The notes under the pieces: generated by a model
Database searches by the model: none
The model's input: only the letters and a program-made list of their open reading frames with translations
What the model was told of the DNA's origin: nothing
Assembly: GCA_024708885.1 (NCBI GenBank)
Contig: JANJXT010000033.1
Span: 19,376-83,375 of the forward strand
Direction of reading: 5' to 3'
Length of the DNA: 64,000 nt
Origin: Thiobacillus sp.
Lineage (GTDB): Bacteria; Pseudomonadota; Gammaproteobacteria; Burkholderiales; Thiobacillaceae
Part shown: one piece after another, positions 40,344 to 51,689 of the stretch
Layout of the letters: every line of letters begins with the position of its first letter
Position numbering within the stretch: the stretch's first letter is position 1
Position numbers and translations under genes: made by a program

Positions 40344-43094
40344 TCATCCAGCCGCCGGCTGTGGAATGCCTCGCATGCGCCGCATCACGGCTTTTTCCAG
40401 CTCGGCCACGGAGAAGACCAGCAATCCGGCGCCGAGCACCTTGAGCCACTCCAGTCCCGACAGACCGGTCGATCCGAACACCGCCTGCATGAACGGCGTA
40501 TAGGTGTACGCGAGCTGCAGCGGGATACAGGCAGCGATCGCCAGCAGCACGTAGTGGTTGCCGGTCAGCCCCTCGCGGTTGAGCACCGGCGCGAGAATGA
40601 AGCGGCTGTTGACGAGGTAGAACATCTCCGCGACGACCACCGCGTTGACCGCCATCGTGCGCGCCGTCTCGACGCTGGCGCCGTGTTGCATCTCCCACAG
40701 AAAGAGGCCGAGCGCGCCGGTCATCATCAGCACCGAGACCATCAGCACCCGCCAGATGAAAAAGCCGGACAGCAGCGCCTCGCCGGGGGGGCGCGGCCGG
40801 CGCTCCATGATGCCGCGCTCCGCCGGCTCGAAAGCCAGGGCCAGCCCCAGCGTGCTGGAGGTGACCATGTTGATCCACAGCACCTGCGCCGGCGTGAGCG
40901 GCAAGGTCAGCTCGAACAGGATCGCCGCGATCACCACCAGCGCCTCGCCGCCGTTGGTCGGCAGCATGAACAGGATGAATTTCTTCAGGTTGTCGTAGAC
41001 CGCCCGCCCCTCGCGCACCGCGACGGCGATGGTGGCGAAGTTGTCGTCGGCGAGCACCATGTCGGCCGCCTCCTTCGCCGCCTCGGTGCCCTTCATCCCC
41101 ATGGCGATGCCGACGTCGGCACGCTTCAGCGCGGGCGCATCGTTCACCCCGTCGCCGGTCATCGCCGCCACCTGGCCGTCGTCCTGCAGCGCCTGCACCA
41201 GGCGCAATTTGTGCTCGGGGCTGGCGCGGGCGAAGACGTCGACCTCCCTCACCGTGCGGCGCAGGTCGGCGTCGTCCATGGTCGCGACTTCCGCACCGGT
41301 GATTGCCGGCTTGCCGGCGCCGATGGCGAGCTGGGCGCCGATGGCGCGTGCCGTTTCGATGTGATCGCCGGTGATCATCTTGACGCGTATGCCGGCGCGA
41401 TGACACTCGTGTACGGCGCGGACGGCTTCCTCGCGCGGGGGGTCGACCAGGCCGACCATGGCAAGCAAGGTGTATCCCGTTTCCGCATCGGCGAACGCCA
41501 GCCGGCCGTGGCGCGGCGCCGCGCGCTTGTACGCCAGGGCCAGCAGGCGCATGCCCTGCGCCGCCGTGACGGCCCCCATCCGATGCCAGCCATCCGGATC
41601 GAGGGGCACCTCCTCGCCCTCGGTGTTCATCTGGAAGGCGCACATGTCCATGATGCGCTCCGGCGCCCCTTTGACGAAAATCCACGATTCGCCCTCGCTG
41701 TCGTGGTGGAGGGTCGCCATGAAGCGATGCTGCGATTCGAACGGAATGGCGTCGGCGCGCGGCCAGGCCGCATGGGCGACATGCCGCGTAAACCCCGCCT
41801 TGCCCCCCAGCACCAGCAGCGCGCCCTCGGTCGGGTCGCCTTCCACCCGCCACAGGCCTTCGTCCTCACGCAGGCGTGCGTCGTTGCACAGCACGGCGGC
41901 GCGCGCCGCCATCGACAGCGCGGGATAGCGGTCGACGTCGACGATATGGCCGTCGAGACAGAAATCGCCGGCCAGAGCGTAGCCGGCGCCGCCGACCTCG
42001 AACACGTGGCCGGCGCAGATCACGCGCTGCGCGGTCATTTCGTTGCGGGTCAGCGTGCCGGTCTTGTCGGAGCAGATCACCGTCACCGAGCCCAGCGTCT
42101 CGACCGCGGGCAGGCGGCGGATGATCGCCTTGCGCCGGGCCATGCGCTGCACGCCGAGCGCAAGCGTGACCGTCATGATCGCCGGCAGTCCCTCCGGAAT
42201 GGCGGAGGCGGTCAGCGCCACCACCATCATGAACATTTCCGCGGCGGAATGGCCCCGCCACAGCACGCCGATCACGAAGGTCACGGCGGACACCGCGAAA
42301 ATGGCGAGCGCCAGCATACGACCGAAGCGGTCGATCTGGCGCAGCAAGGGCGTGGACAGCGTCCGTATGCTGGCCAGCATCTGGTTGATCCTGCCCAGCT
42401 CGGTCGAGCCGCCCGTGGCGACCACCAGTCCCGTGCCCTGGCCATACACCACCACGGTGCCCGAATACGCCATGCCGCAGCGGTCGCCCAGCGGTGTGTC
42501 GGCGTCAGCCGCCGCCGTGCACTTCTCGACGGGCAAGGATTCTCCGGTCAGCGCAGCTTCCTCGATGCGCAACGCCTTGGCGGAGACCAGACGCACGTCC
42601 GCAGGAACGCGGTCACCCGAGACGAGAACGACCCGATCACCCGGCACCAGGCCGGCCGCATCGATCTCGCGGCGGCGGCCGTCGCGGATCACCGTCGCGT
42701 ACGGCGACAGCATCGCGCGGATCGCGTCGAGCGCGGCCTCGGCCTTGCCCTCCTGGATGAAGCCGATGATCGCATTGACGATGACCGCGACCAGCAGCAC
42801 GCCGGTGTCGACCCAATGCTGCAGAAACGCCGTGATGACCGCCGCCCCCAGCATCACATAGAGCAGGATGTTGTGGAACTGCTCGAGCAGGCGGCGCAGC
42901 GGCCCGCGCCGCTTCGGCGGTGCCAGCCGGTTGGGGCCGTAGTGTTCGATGCGCCGCGCCGCCTCGGCCTCGCTCAGCCCCTCCGCCCCCGTGTTCAACG
43001 CCTGCTCGATCTGTGCGCAGGTCAGGGTATGCCAGGGCGCATGCGGCGGATTTTCGGCGTCGAGACGTGGTTGGGCGGCACGGGCCACGGGCAT
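40344..43094 (-). CDS. Cation-transporting P-type ATPase (type II)
   Basis: A 916-residue P2-type ATPase with cation ATPase N-terminal domain, TGESLPVEKC actuator motif, M4 core AIPEGLPAIMT, phosphorylation site [13 protein letters not shown] and [15 protein letters not shown] hinge. PEGLP fits a Ca2+- or Na+-type pump better than the PEALP of the neighbour at 31574-34216. The start (MPVARAAQPRL) follows GGAGCA; a frame to 43298 was rejected because it overlaps the divergent UspA gene. It shares a 124-nt intergenic gap with that gene, including a dyad at 43123-43154. Confidence 0.92.
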   Translation of the reverse strand: MPVARAAQPRLDAENPPHAPWHTLTCAQIEQALNTGAEGLSEAEAARRIEHYGPNRLAPPKRRGPLRRLLEQFHNILLYVMLGAAVITAFLQHWVDTGVLLVAVIVNAIIGFIQEGKAEAALDAIRAMLSPYATVIRDGRRREIDAAGLVPGDRVVLVSGDRVPADVRLVSAKALRIEEAALTGESLPVEKCTAAADADTPLGDRCGMAYSGTVVVYGQGTGLVVATGGSTELGRINQMLASIRTLSTPLLRQIDRFGRMLALAIFAVSAVTFVIGVLWRGHSAAEMFMMVVALTASAIPEGLPAIMTVTLALGVQRMARRKAIIRRLPAVETLGSVTVICSDKTGTLTRNEMTAQRVICAGHVFEVGGAGYALAGDFCLDGHIVDVDRYPALSMAARAAVLCNDARLREDEGLWRVEGDPTEGALLVLGGKAGFTRHVAHAAWPRADAIPFESQHRFMATLHHDSEGESWIFVKGAPERIMDMCAFQMNTEGEEVPLDPDGWHRMGAVTAAQGMRLLALAYKRAAPRHGRLAFADAETGYTLLAMVGLVDPPREEAVRAVHECHRAGIRVKMITGDHIETARAIGAQLAIGAGKPAITGAEVATMDDADLRRTVREVDVFARASPEHKLRLVQALQDDGQVAAMTGDGVNDAPALKRADVGIAMGMKGTEAAKEAADMVLADDNFATIAVAVREGRAVYDNLKKFILFMLPTNGGEALVVIAAILFELTLPLTPAQVLWINMVTSSTLGLALAFEPAERGIMERRPRPPGEALLSGFFIWRVLMVSVLMMTGALGLFLWEMQHGASVETARTMAVNAVVVAEMFYLVNSRFILAPVLNREGLTGNHYVLLAIAACIPLQLAYTYTPFMQAVFGSTGLSGLEWLKVLGAGLLVFSVAELEKAVMRRMRGIPQPAAG

Positions 43095-43122
43095 TGCTCC
43101 ATCGGTAAACAGTACAGAGATG

Positions 43123-43154
43123 TTGATGCACTTGCGCCAAGGGGGCAAGATCAA
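43123..43154. promoter_or_regulatory. Imperfect dyad between divergent ATPase and UspA genes
   Basis: TTGAT and ATCAA form the outer arms of a 32-nt element with CTTGC and GCAAG inside; the left arm carries a 3-nt insertion. TTGAT is also a half-site of FNR/ANR operators, but the two halves here are too far apart for a standard site. It may control both divergent genes. Confidence 0.35.
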
Positions 43155-43218
43155 GCCTGTCCGGTGTCGGATTCTGCTGTGCAGTTTACGTTCAGCCATT
43201 GCCCTGTCGAGGAGCCCC

Positions 43219-44115
43219 ATGCCACCCGCCCGCACCCTGCTCGCCGCCACCGATTTCTCCGCCCCCGCGCGCCACGCAACAGAGCGCGCCGCGCTCATCG
43301 CGCAAATGCACGCGGATGTTCAACTTACACTGGTGCACGTCGTGAGCGACTCGGCGCTGGGCAGGCTGCGTCAACTCCTGCCTGCCGAAGCCGGCGGTCT
43401 CACGGGCGAACTGCTCGCGCAAGCCGAGCGCGCGCTGGCGGAGCTGGCGACCCATCTGGGCTCGCGCTTCGGCGATCGCATCGCCACCGCTCTGGTCCAG
43501 GGTTCGGCGCCGAGCACGCTCACCGAGCTGGCCGAGGCACGCCAGGCGGATCTGCTGGTGATGGGTACGCGCGGCGCCCATTTCATGCGCGAGATGCTGC
43601 TCGGTTCAACCACCGAACGGGTGCTGCGCACCTTGCGCCGGCCGCTGCTCGCGGTCAGGCAGCGGCCTCAGGCGCCCTATCGTCGCATGCTCGCGCCGGT
43701 GGATTTTTCGGCGCACGCAGCGGTTGCCGTGAACACCGCGCACGCCTGGTTTCCCGACGCCGACATCGTGCTGATGAATGCATTCGAGGTCGAGCTCGAA
43801 TCCACGCTCCGTCTCGCCGGCATGGGCGACGACACGATCAACGCCTACCGCATCCAGGCACGCGACGCGGCCATCGCCGAAATGGATGCCTTCGTCGCCC
43901 GGCTGGACGTGCCACCGGCGCGCCTCACGCGCCACTTCGTGCATGGCGCCGCCACGCTGCGCATCATCGAATACGCGCAGACCATCGATGCCGACCTCAT
44001 CGTCATGGGCAAGCACGGCCAGTCGGTCATGGAGGAATTGCTGCTCGGCAGTGTCACGCAATACGTGCTGACGTACGCCAGCTGCGATGTGCTGGTTGCA
44101 GGGCGGACCGGGTAA
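43219..44115 (+). CDS. Tandem universal stress protein (two UspA domains)
   Basis: A 298-residue protein made of two UspA domains (about residues 1-140 and 150-298). Each half begins with the strand-loop of the family (RTLLAATDFSAPARHA; RRMLAPVDFSAHAAVA) and ends with the ATP-binding G-2x-G-9x-G(S/T) pattern (VMGTRGAHFMREMLLGS; VMGKHGQSVMEELLLGSVTQ), so both may bind nucleotide. The start at 43219 follows GAGGAGCCCC. It diverges from the P-type ATPase and could respond to the same stress. Confidence 0.93.
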   Translation: MPPARTLLAATDFSAPARHATERAALIAQMHADVQLTLVHVVSDSALGRLRQLLPAEAGGLTGELLAQAERALAELATHLGSRFGDRIATALVQGSAPSTLTELAEARQADLLVMGTRGAHFMREMLLGSTTERVLRTLRRPLLAVRQRPQAPYRRMLAPVDFSAHAAVAVNTAHAWFPDADIVLMNAFEVELESTLRLAGMGDDTINAYRIQARDAAIAEMDAFVARLDVPPARLTRHFVHGAATLRIIEYAQTIDADLIVMGKHGQSVMEELLLGSVTQYVLTYASCDVLVAGRTG

Positions 44116-44197
44116 GCCGGAGAAGCGTCGGAATATCCATGCGCAACCCGGCCGTGCCCCGCGGCGCCCGAGGCGGACGGCTACCCCGCAGGACGCG

Positions 44198-44539
44198 CTA
44201 CTGACCCGCGCCTGCCGTCTGCCCGCGGACCAGCAGTTCGAGCGTCAACTGCATCGTGTCGAGACGTTTTTCCAGCGACTCGATGCGCGCGTCGGCATCG
44301 CTGCGCGCCATCCCGCGATAAGGCTTGTGCATGCCGGTCCAGCCCCGCTTGCGCGCCTGACACCGATCCGCCGCCATCGGTCCCATGCCCATGCGCGGCG
44401 GCATCGCCGAGACTGGATCGGCCGGCGTGGAAGCGGCCGGGTCGGCAGGCGGCGCGGATTCCTGGGCGCTGGCGAGGCCGGGCAGGGCAAGCGCGGTGGC
44501 GAGCGTCATCGCGGTGGCAAGGTGGCGGACTGTGTTCAT
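44198..44539 (-). CDS. Small periplasmic protein of unknown function
   Basis: A 113-residue protein with signal peptide MNTVRHLATAMTLATALALP (cleavage after ASA). A Pro/Ala linker (about residues 27-45) precedes a Met-rich region (AMPPRMGMGPMAA) and a C-terminal helix that looks coiled-coil (ARIESLEKRLDTMQLTLELL). GGAGATCGAC precedes the ATG. It lies downstream of the MarR gene on the same strand with a 154-nt gap. It resembles small metal- or trimer-forming envelope proteins, but no family is assigned. Confidence 0.75.
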   Translation of the reverse strand: MNTVRHLATAMTLATALALPGLASAQESAPPADPAASTPADPVSAMPPRMGMGPMAADRCQARKRGWTGMHKPYRGMARSDADARIESLEKRLDTMQLTLELLVRGQTAGAGQ

Positions 44540-44693
44540 GTCGATCTCCTGATAGCGCCGGCCCGACGGCCGGCTGTGGCAAGGTGCCGACGATCATGGA
44601 ACCACGATCGTTTGCGCGCGCTTTGGATTTCGCCCGCAGAAGGCGGGCGTCCAGCCCAAATGACCGTGCCGCCGGACAATAGTTCTGCGGCGG

Positions 44694-45125
44694 CTACGCG
44701 CCGGTTTGCGACATCACCTCGATGAGGTGCTGCAATTCATTCCGATGCAGGCCCGCGACCCGTTCGACCAGCACCGCACCGGCGGGGAGGAGATGGATCT
44801 CGACCACCCGACGATCGAGGCGTCCCGGCTTGCGCGTGACCCAGTCCATCTTCTCGCAGCGGTTGATCAGCGCGACGACACCGTGGTGCTTGGCCTGCAG
44901 GCGCTCCGCGAGCTCGCCGATGCTCGCCCAGTCCCGCCCGGCGAAGCCCCGCACGTGCAGCAGCAACTGATATTGCAGCGCGGTGATGCCCTCCCGCTGG
45001 CAGATTTCCTCGCTGACGCGCAGGAAATGGCGCAACCCGTAACGGAAGTTGGACAAGCGCTCGTAGTCGAGCTTTTCGAGTGTTGCGGCAGCACGCGCGT
45101 GCTGCCTTGACGGCACCGCTTTCAT
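44694..45125 (-). CDS. MarR-family transcriptional regulator
   Basis: A 143-residue winged-helix repressor. Helices with QYQLLLHVRGF and the recognition helix region (IGELAERLQAKHHGVVALIN, wing TRKPGRLDRRVVEIHLLPAG) match MarR. Such proteins bind as dimers to palindromes and are released by ligands. A near-perfect palindrome (45142-45160) overlaps the divergent promoter next to its start, implying autoregulation and control of the Yip1-family gene. No ligand is proposed. Confidence 0.93.
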   Translation of the reverse strand: MKAVPSRQHARAAATLEKLDYERLSNFRYGLRHFLRVSEEICQREGITALQYQLLLHVRGFAGRDWASIGELAERLQAKHHGVVALINRCEKMDWVTRKPGRLDRRVVEIHLLPAGAVLVERVAGLHRNELQHLIEVMSQTGA

Positions 45126-45141
45126 GGTCTATAAATGGTTT

Positions 45142-45160
45142 TATATCACGTTGTGATATA
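45142..45160. promoter_or_regulatory. Palindromic operator for the MarR-type regulator
   Basis: TATATCAC and GTGATATA are perfect 8-bp arms with a 3-nt centre (GTT). It begins 17 nt from the MarR start and 56 nt from the Yip1-family start, in an AT-rich pocket that would hold both promoters. Confidence 0.75.
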
Positions 45161-45215
45161 TATCATCGTAGTTGTGAATTGTACGTCCCACCGTCCCGCC
45201 ACGAGGAGGCCGACC

Positions 45216-45776
45216 ATGAAACTGAGCACCCTGACCCACCTGCCCCTTTCCGCCGACCAGGGCTGGCCGGAAATCGAGCACATGCACCCGCGGCTCGTGA
45301 AGCTGCTTGTCTTCATCGTGCTGCCCCTGTCACTGTTGCCCCCGCTGATGCTGCTTTACGCAAGCAGCGCCCATCCGGGAATGTTCCCCGCCCAGTTCGC
45401 CGACAAGGACTGGGGGCGCCTCGCCGGCGTGTTTTTCCTCGCCGAAATGGGCACGCTGGCCGTGATGGGCTGGCTCATCCGCCAGGTCGCCCAGACCAGC
45501 GGCCTGCGCCTGGACTACCATGACGCCTACCTGCTCGCGGCGATCGCGCCGATTCCGCTGTGGCTGTCCGCCCTCGGCCTGCTCGTTCCCAGCCTCGCGT
45601 TCAACGTCGTGCTCGCGCTCGTCGCCCTTGGGCTGTCGTGCGGAATCATCTATCACGGCATCGAGGGATTGTCTCACACGCGCGAGGACATCTCGGCGGC
45701 GGGCGTGGTGCAGACCGTCATCGGCGCCGGCCTGGTGGCGTGGGCGCTGCTGCTGATGCTGGTGGTCATGCTGTAA
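45216..45776 (+). CDS. Yip1-family integral membrane protein
   Basis: A 186-residue protein with about five hydrophobic segments, starting MKLSTLTHLPLSADQGWPEI; first helix near LLVFIVLPLSLLPPLMLLYA. The general pattern matches bacterial YIP1 (DUF1282-like) membrane proteins, of unclear role. The GAGGAGGCCGACC ribosome-binding site is strong. It diverges from marR across a palindromic operator and is followed by a terminator, so it is a one-gene target of that regulator. Confidence 0.85.
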   Translation: MKLSTLTHLPLSADQGWPEIEHMHPRLVKLLVFIVLPLSLLPPLMLLYASSAHPGMFPAQFADKDWGRLAGVFFLAEMGTLAVMGWLIRQVAQTSGLRLDYHDAYLLAAIAPIPLWLSALGLLVPSLAFNVVLALVALGLSCGIIYHGIEGLSHTREDISAAGVVQTVIGAGLVAWALLLMLVVML

Positions 45777-45795
45777 GCCAACGCTGTTCTCCTAC

Positions 45796-45826
45796 GGGGC
45801 GCCCGCACACGGCGCCCCTGTTGTTT
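45796..45826 (+). terminator. Terminator after the Yip1-family gene
   Basis: GGGGCGCC pairs with GGCGCCCC across a 7-nt loop, followed by TGTTGTTT, 20 nt past the stop codon. Confidence 0.7.
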
Positions 45827-45972
45827 CGCCCGTCCCATCCCCCAGACCCGTCCTTCCCGTACACACCCCACGGGGTGTCCTGCCGCTCTGCTCGCGCGAC
45901 AACGCACCTGCAAAAGCCACGATGCGGCAAGTCTCGGCTCAGCTCCGTCCACGCCCTACCGCAAAATCCGCA

Positions 45973-46158
45973 ATGGAACTGCACCAGTTTTTTCTCTACC
46001 TCGCCATCATCCTCATTGCCGCACGACTGTTTTCGGAAGTCGCCGGCCGCTACGGCATTCCGCCGGTAATCGGCGAACTGCTGGCCGGGCGCATCATCGA
46101 CCATTACCACCAGCGTGCAGTGACGTCTGGGCGGCAGCGCAGCCCGGCAGGCCACTAA
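45973..46158 (+). pseudogene. Truncated start of a Kef/CPA2-type antiporter
   Basis: The first ~39 residues (MELHQFFLYLAIILIAARLF, then SEVAGRYGIPPVIGELLAG) match the N-terminus of KefB-type monovalent cation:proton antiporters, whose full length is 400-600 residues. After LLAG, where family members continue with a glycine/leucine-rich helix, the sequence changes to RIIDHYHQRAVTSGRQ and stops at 46158. The ion-binding helices are absent, so it is a decayed remnant. It sits where a cation antiporter would fit functionally, directly before the second Mnh operon. Confidence 0.8.
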
Positions 46159-46430
46159 AGAGAGGCCACCATACTGTCCACTGCTCCAAGGGTTTCATTT
46201 TGAAGCGACTACGCACGACGACCGGCGAATCGGCCGACGGGTCGAGGCCGTTGATCTCGATATCCTCTTCGACCTTGCTGAGGAGTTCGGGAACGGCGTA
46301 CATTGCGCGCATTCCTGAGCGCACCCGGTACAAAACCGCGTCGACCACGGGTTCAAGGCTTACCGAGTCAGGCTGCTAGAATGACCCGTCCACCGGCCCC
46401 GTGCCGGCTCGGTTCTTCCCCACTCCACGC
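46159..46430. other. Intergenic gap with an unidentified coding-like fragment
   Basis: On the minus strand 46094-46348 reads as MVDAVLYRVRSGMRAMYAVP then ELLSKVEEDIEINGLDPSAD, which looks like real protein sequence but has no complete domain and no good ribosome-binding site. It may be the scar of a rearrangement that also truncated the Kef-like gene. No promoter for the Mnh operon was picked out with confidence. Confidence 0.5.
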
Positions 46431-49225
<2,795 letters not shown>

Positions 49226-49226
<1 letters not shown>

Positions 49227-49570
49227 TGGAAGCGCTGATCGCCCTCGTCATCGGCGTGCTCACCGCGGGCGGCGTGTTCCTCGCGCTGCGCGGCCAGACC
49301 TTCCCGGTGGTGCTCGGCCTCACGCTCATGTCCTACGCGGTCAACCTGTTCCTGTTCGTCATGGGCCGGCTCGCCATCGGCGTGCCGCCGGTGATCAGCG
49401 AGGCGGCCGCCGGCTACACCGACCCGCTGCCGCAGGCGCTGGTGCTCACCGCCATTGTCATCAGCTTCGGCATGACCGCCTTCGTCATCGTGCTCGCGCT
49501 GAAGGCGCGCGCCGAACTCGGCAACGACCACGTCGACGGCCTCGAGCACGAGGAGGACCGGCGCGCATGA
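49226..49570 (+). CDS. mnhC: Na+/H+ antiporter subunit C (second Mnh operon)
   Basis: A 114-residue MnhC/NuoK-type protein starting MEALIALVIGVLTAGGVFLA, with LMSYAVNLFLFVMGRLAIGV and PLPQALVLTAIVISFGMTAF. Its ATG overlaps the stop of the MnhAB gene (TGATG), and AAAGGAGACG provides the ribosome-binding site. It overlaps mnhD by 4 nt. Confidence 0.96.
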
Positions 49571-51195
49571 GTCTCCTCGACCATCTGCCCATCCTGCCGG
49601 TGGTGCTGCCGCTCGTCGTCGGCACCCTGCTACTGGCGCTGCGCAACGCGCCGCTGGCGCTGCAGCGCGGCGTGAGTGTCGCCGCGACGCTGGCGCTACT
49701 GCCGCTCGCGCTCGCACTGGTGCAGGCGACCGGCGACGGCAGCCACCTCGTCTACAAGCTGGGCAACTGGGAGGCGCCCTATGGCATCGTCCTGGTCGCC
49801 GACCGTCTCGCCGCGTGGATGTTGCTGACGACCGCGCTCCTCGCGCTGTTCGCGTTGCTGTATGCCTTGAACGCGCCCTCTGATGGAACCTCTAGCCAAT
49901 CGACTAAGCCCGCAAGCGGGCAAGTCGCTGGTTATCCCCAACCCTCCCCCCAGATGGGGGAGGGAGCAAACGCTGGGCCCACACCGACTTACGATCGCGA
50001 CGGCCGCCATTTCCACGTGCTGTTCCAGCTGCAGCTGTTCGGTCTCAACGGCGCCTTCCTCACCGGCGACCTGTTCAACCTGTTCGTGTTCTTCGAGATC
50101 CTGCTGCTCGCCTCCTACGGCCTCTTGCTGCACGGCGGCGGCCGCCAGCGGGTGAAGGCGGGCCTGCACTACGTCGTCATCAACCTGGTCGGCTCGACGC
50201 TGTTCCTGTTCGCCGTCGGCACGCTGTACGGCGTCACCGGCACGCTCAACATGGCCGACCTCGCGGTGAAGCTCGCCGCCACTCCGCCCGAAAACGCGGC
50301 ACTGGTTCAGTCGGCGGCGCTGCTGCTGTTCGGCGTGTTCGCGCTGAAGGCCGCGCTGCTGCCGCTCACCCTGTGGCTGCCCGCCGCCTACGCCCACACG
50401 AGTGCGCCCGTGGCCGCGTTGTTCGCGATCATGACCAAGGTGGGCGCCTACAGCATCCTGCGCGTCTACAGCCTGATCGCCGACGAGAGGTCCGGTCCGC
50501 TCGTCGGCCTGCTCGACGCCTGGCTGATGCCGGCGGCGCTCGCCACGCTGGCGTTCGGCATGCTGGGCACGCTGGCAAGCGTCACGCTGCGGCAACAGGT
50601 CGCCTATCTGGTGGTCGCCTCGATCGGCAGCCTGCTCGTCGCCTTCGGCCTCGGCAGCGCGGACGCGCTCGCTGCCGGCCTCTACTACCTGCCGCACACC
50701 ACTTTCGCCACTGCGGCGCTCTTCCTGCTCGCCGACAGCATCGCCCGCGGCCGCGGCGATCTCGGCGACCGCTTCGAATCGGGGCCGGCCATGCCGCGTG
50801 CGCGCCTGGTCGGCGGTCTGTTCTTCGCCGCCGCCATCGCGGCCGCCGGCCTGCCGCCGCTGTCAGGTTTCCTCGGCAAGGTCATGTTGCTGCAGGCCGC
50901 GCTCGAATCCCCGCACCTGGCCTGGGTGTGGGGTGTGGTGCTCGCCACCGGCCTCGCCGGGGTGATCGCGCTCGCCCGCAGCGGCAGCCTGCTGTTCTAC
51001 CGCACCCATGGCGCGCATAACACCGTGCTCGAAGCGCCCACCAACGCCGCGCTGGCGCCGGTGGTGGCGCTGCTGGCGCTGATCGTCGGCCTCGTCGTCG
51101 CCGCCGGCCCGCTGTCCGCGCATGCCGCCGCGATCGCCGCGCAGATCACGGCGCCGCAGGGCTACATCGACGCGGTGCTGGGAGGCGCACGATGA
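49567..51195 (+). CDS. mnhD: Na+/H+ antiporter subunit D (second Mnh operon), with an in-frame repeat insertion
   Basis: A 542-residue NuoM/MnhD-type protein. The conserved FLTGDLFNLFVFFEILLLAS and LKAALLPLTLWLPAAYAHTS are intact. Between the third helix group and FLTGDLF it has an extra ~36 residues (roughly NAPSDGTSSQSTKPASGQ to TPTYDRDG, residues 104-139) that the first copy lacks. This stretch is encoded by a palindromic repeat (49878-49985) and is hydrophilic, so it should lie in a loop. The frame stays open, so function may be kept. Confidence 0.95.
   Translation: MSLLDHLPILPVVLPLVVGTLLLALRNAPLALQRGVSVAATLALLPLALALVQATGDGSHLVYKLGNWEAPYGIVLVADRLAAWMLLTTALLALFALLYALNAPSDGTSSQSTKPASGQVAGYPQPSPQMGEGANAGPTPTYDRDGRHFHVLFQLQLFGLNGAFLTGDLFNLFVFFEILLLASYGLLLHGGGRQRVKAGLHYVVINLVGSTLFLFAVGTLYGVTGTLNMADLAVKLAATPPENAALVQSAALLLFGVFALKAALLPLTLWLPAAYAHTSAPVAALFAIMTKVGAYSILRVYSLIADERSGPLVGLLDAWLMPAALATLAFGMLGTLASVTLRQQVAYLVVASIGSLLVAFGLGSADALAAGLYYLPHTTFATAALFLLADSIARGRGDLGDRFESGPAMPRARLVGGLFFAAAIAAAGLPPLSGFLGKVMLLQAALESPHLAWVWGVVLATGLAGVIALARSGSLLFYRTHGAHNTVLEAPTNAALAPVVALLALIVGLVVAAGPLSAHAAAIAAQITAPQGYIDAVLGGAR
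49878..49985. repeat. Palindromic repeat inserted inside mnhD
   Basis: About 108 bp, containing a small hairpin GCCCGCAAGCGGGC (49908-49921) and a larger one, CCCTCCCCC with GGGGGAGGG (49942-49965 region). It is a multiple of three and keeps the frame. The first mnhD copy has no equivalent. Such elements usually sit between genes. Confidence 0.75.
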
Positions 51196-51689
51196 GACGC
51201 CTGTTGCCCCACCCCCTGCTGAGCGTCTCGCTCATCGTCCTCTGGCTGCTGCTGGTCAACGAACTTTCCACCGGTCACCTCGCGCTCGGCGCGCTGCTCG
51301 GCTGGCTCATCCCCTTTGCCACTTCGCGCTTCTGGCCGGAGCAGATCCGCATCCGCCATCCCGGCGTGCTTGCGCGCTTCCTCGGCGTGTTCGCCGTCGA
51401 TATCGTACGCGGTAGCTTCCATGTCGCCTGGCTGATCCTCAAGGGCCCCGCGCACCTGCGCCCGGTCTTCGTCGAAGTGCCGCTCGACGTCGAGACCGAT
51501 CTCGCAATCAGCCTGCTCGCCAACACCATTTCGCTGACACCGGGTACCGTGTCGGCGCTGCTCAGCGGGGACCGCAGGACGTTGATCGTGCACACGATCG
51601 ACAGCGACGACCCCGCAGCGCTGGTCGCCGAAATCAAGCAGCGCTACGAGGCGCCGCTGAAGCAGGTTTTCGAAGAAGGAAACACCTGA
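51192..51689 (+). CDS. mnhE: Na+/H+ antiporter subunit E (second Mnh operon)
   Basis: A 165-residue MnhE starting MRRLLPHPLLSVSLIVLWLL. The TISLTPGTVSALLSGDRRTL segment and C-terminal IKQRYEAPLKQVFEEGNT match the family. It overlaps mnhD by 4 nt and shares one base with mnhF. Confidence 0.95.
   Translation: MRRLLPHPLLSVSLIVLWLLLVNELSTGHLALGALLGWLIPFATSRFWPEQIRIRHPGVLARFLGVFAVDIVRGSFHVAWLILKGPAHLRPVFVEVPLDVETDLAISLLANTISLTPGTVSALLSGDRRTLIVHTIDSDDPAALVAEIKQRYEAPLKQVFEEGNT

Noticed and set aside
37344..44204. Plus-strand frames of 945 and 1216 codons opposite mnhAB and the second ATPase
   Set aside because: Antisense to genes with complete families. No start signals or conserved motifs.
46094..46348. 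Minus-strand 84-codon frame before the second Mnh operon
   Set aside because: Looks like part of a protein but has no complete domain or ribosome-binding site. Kept as a scar, not as a gene.
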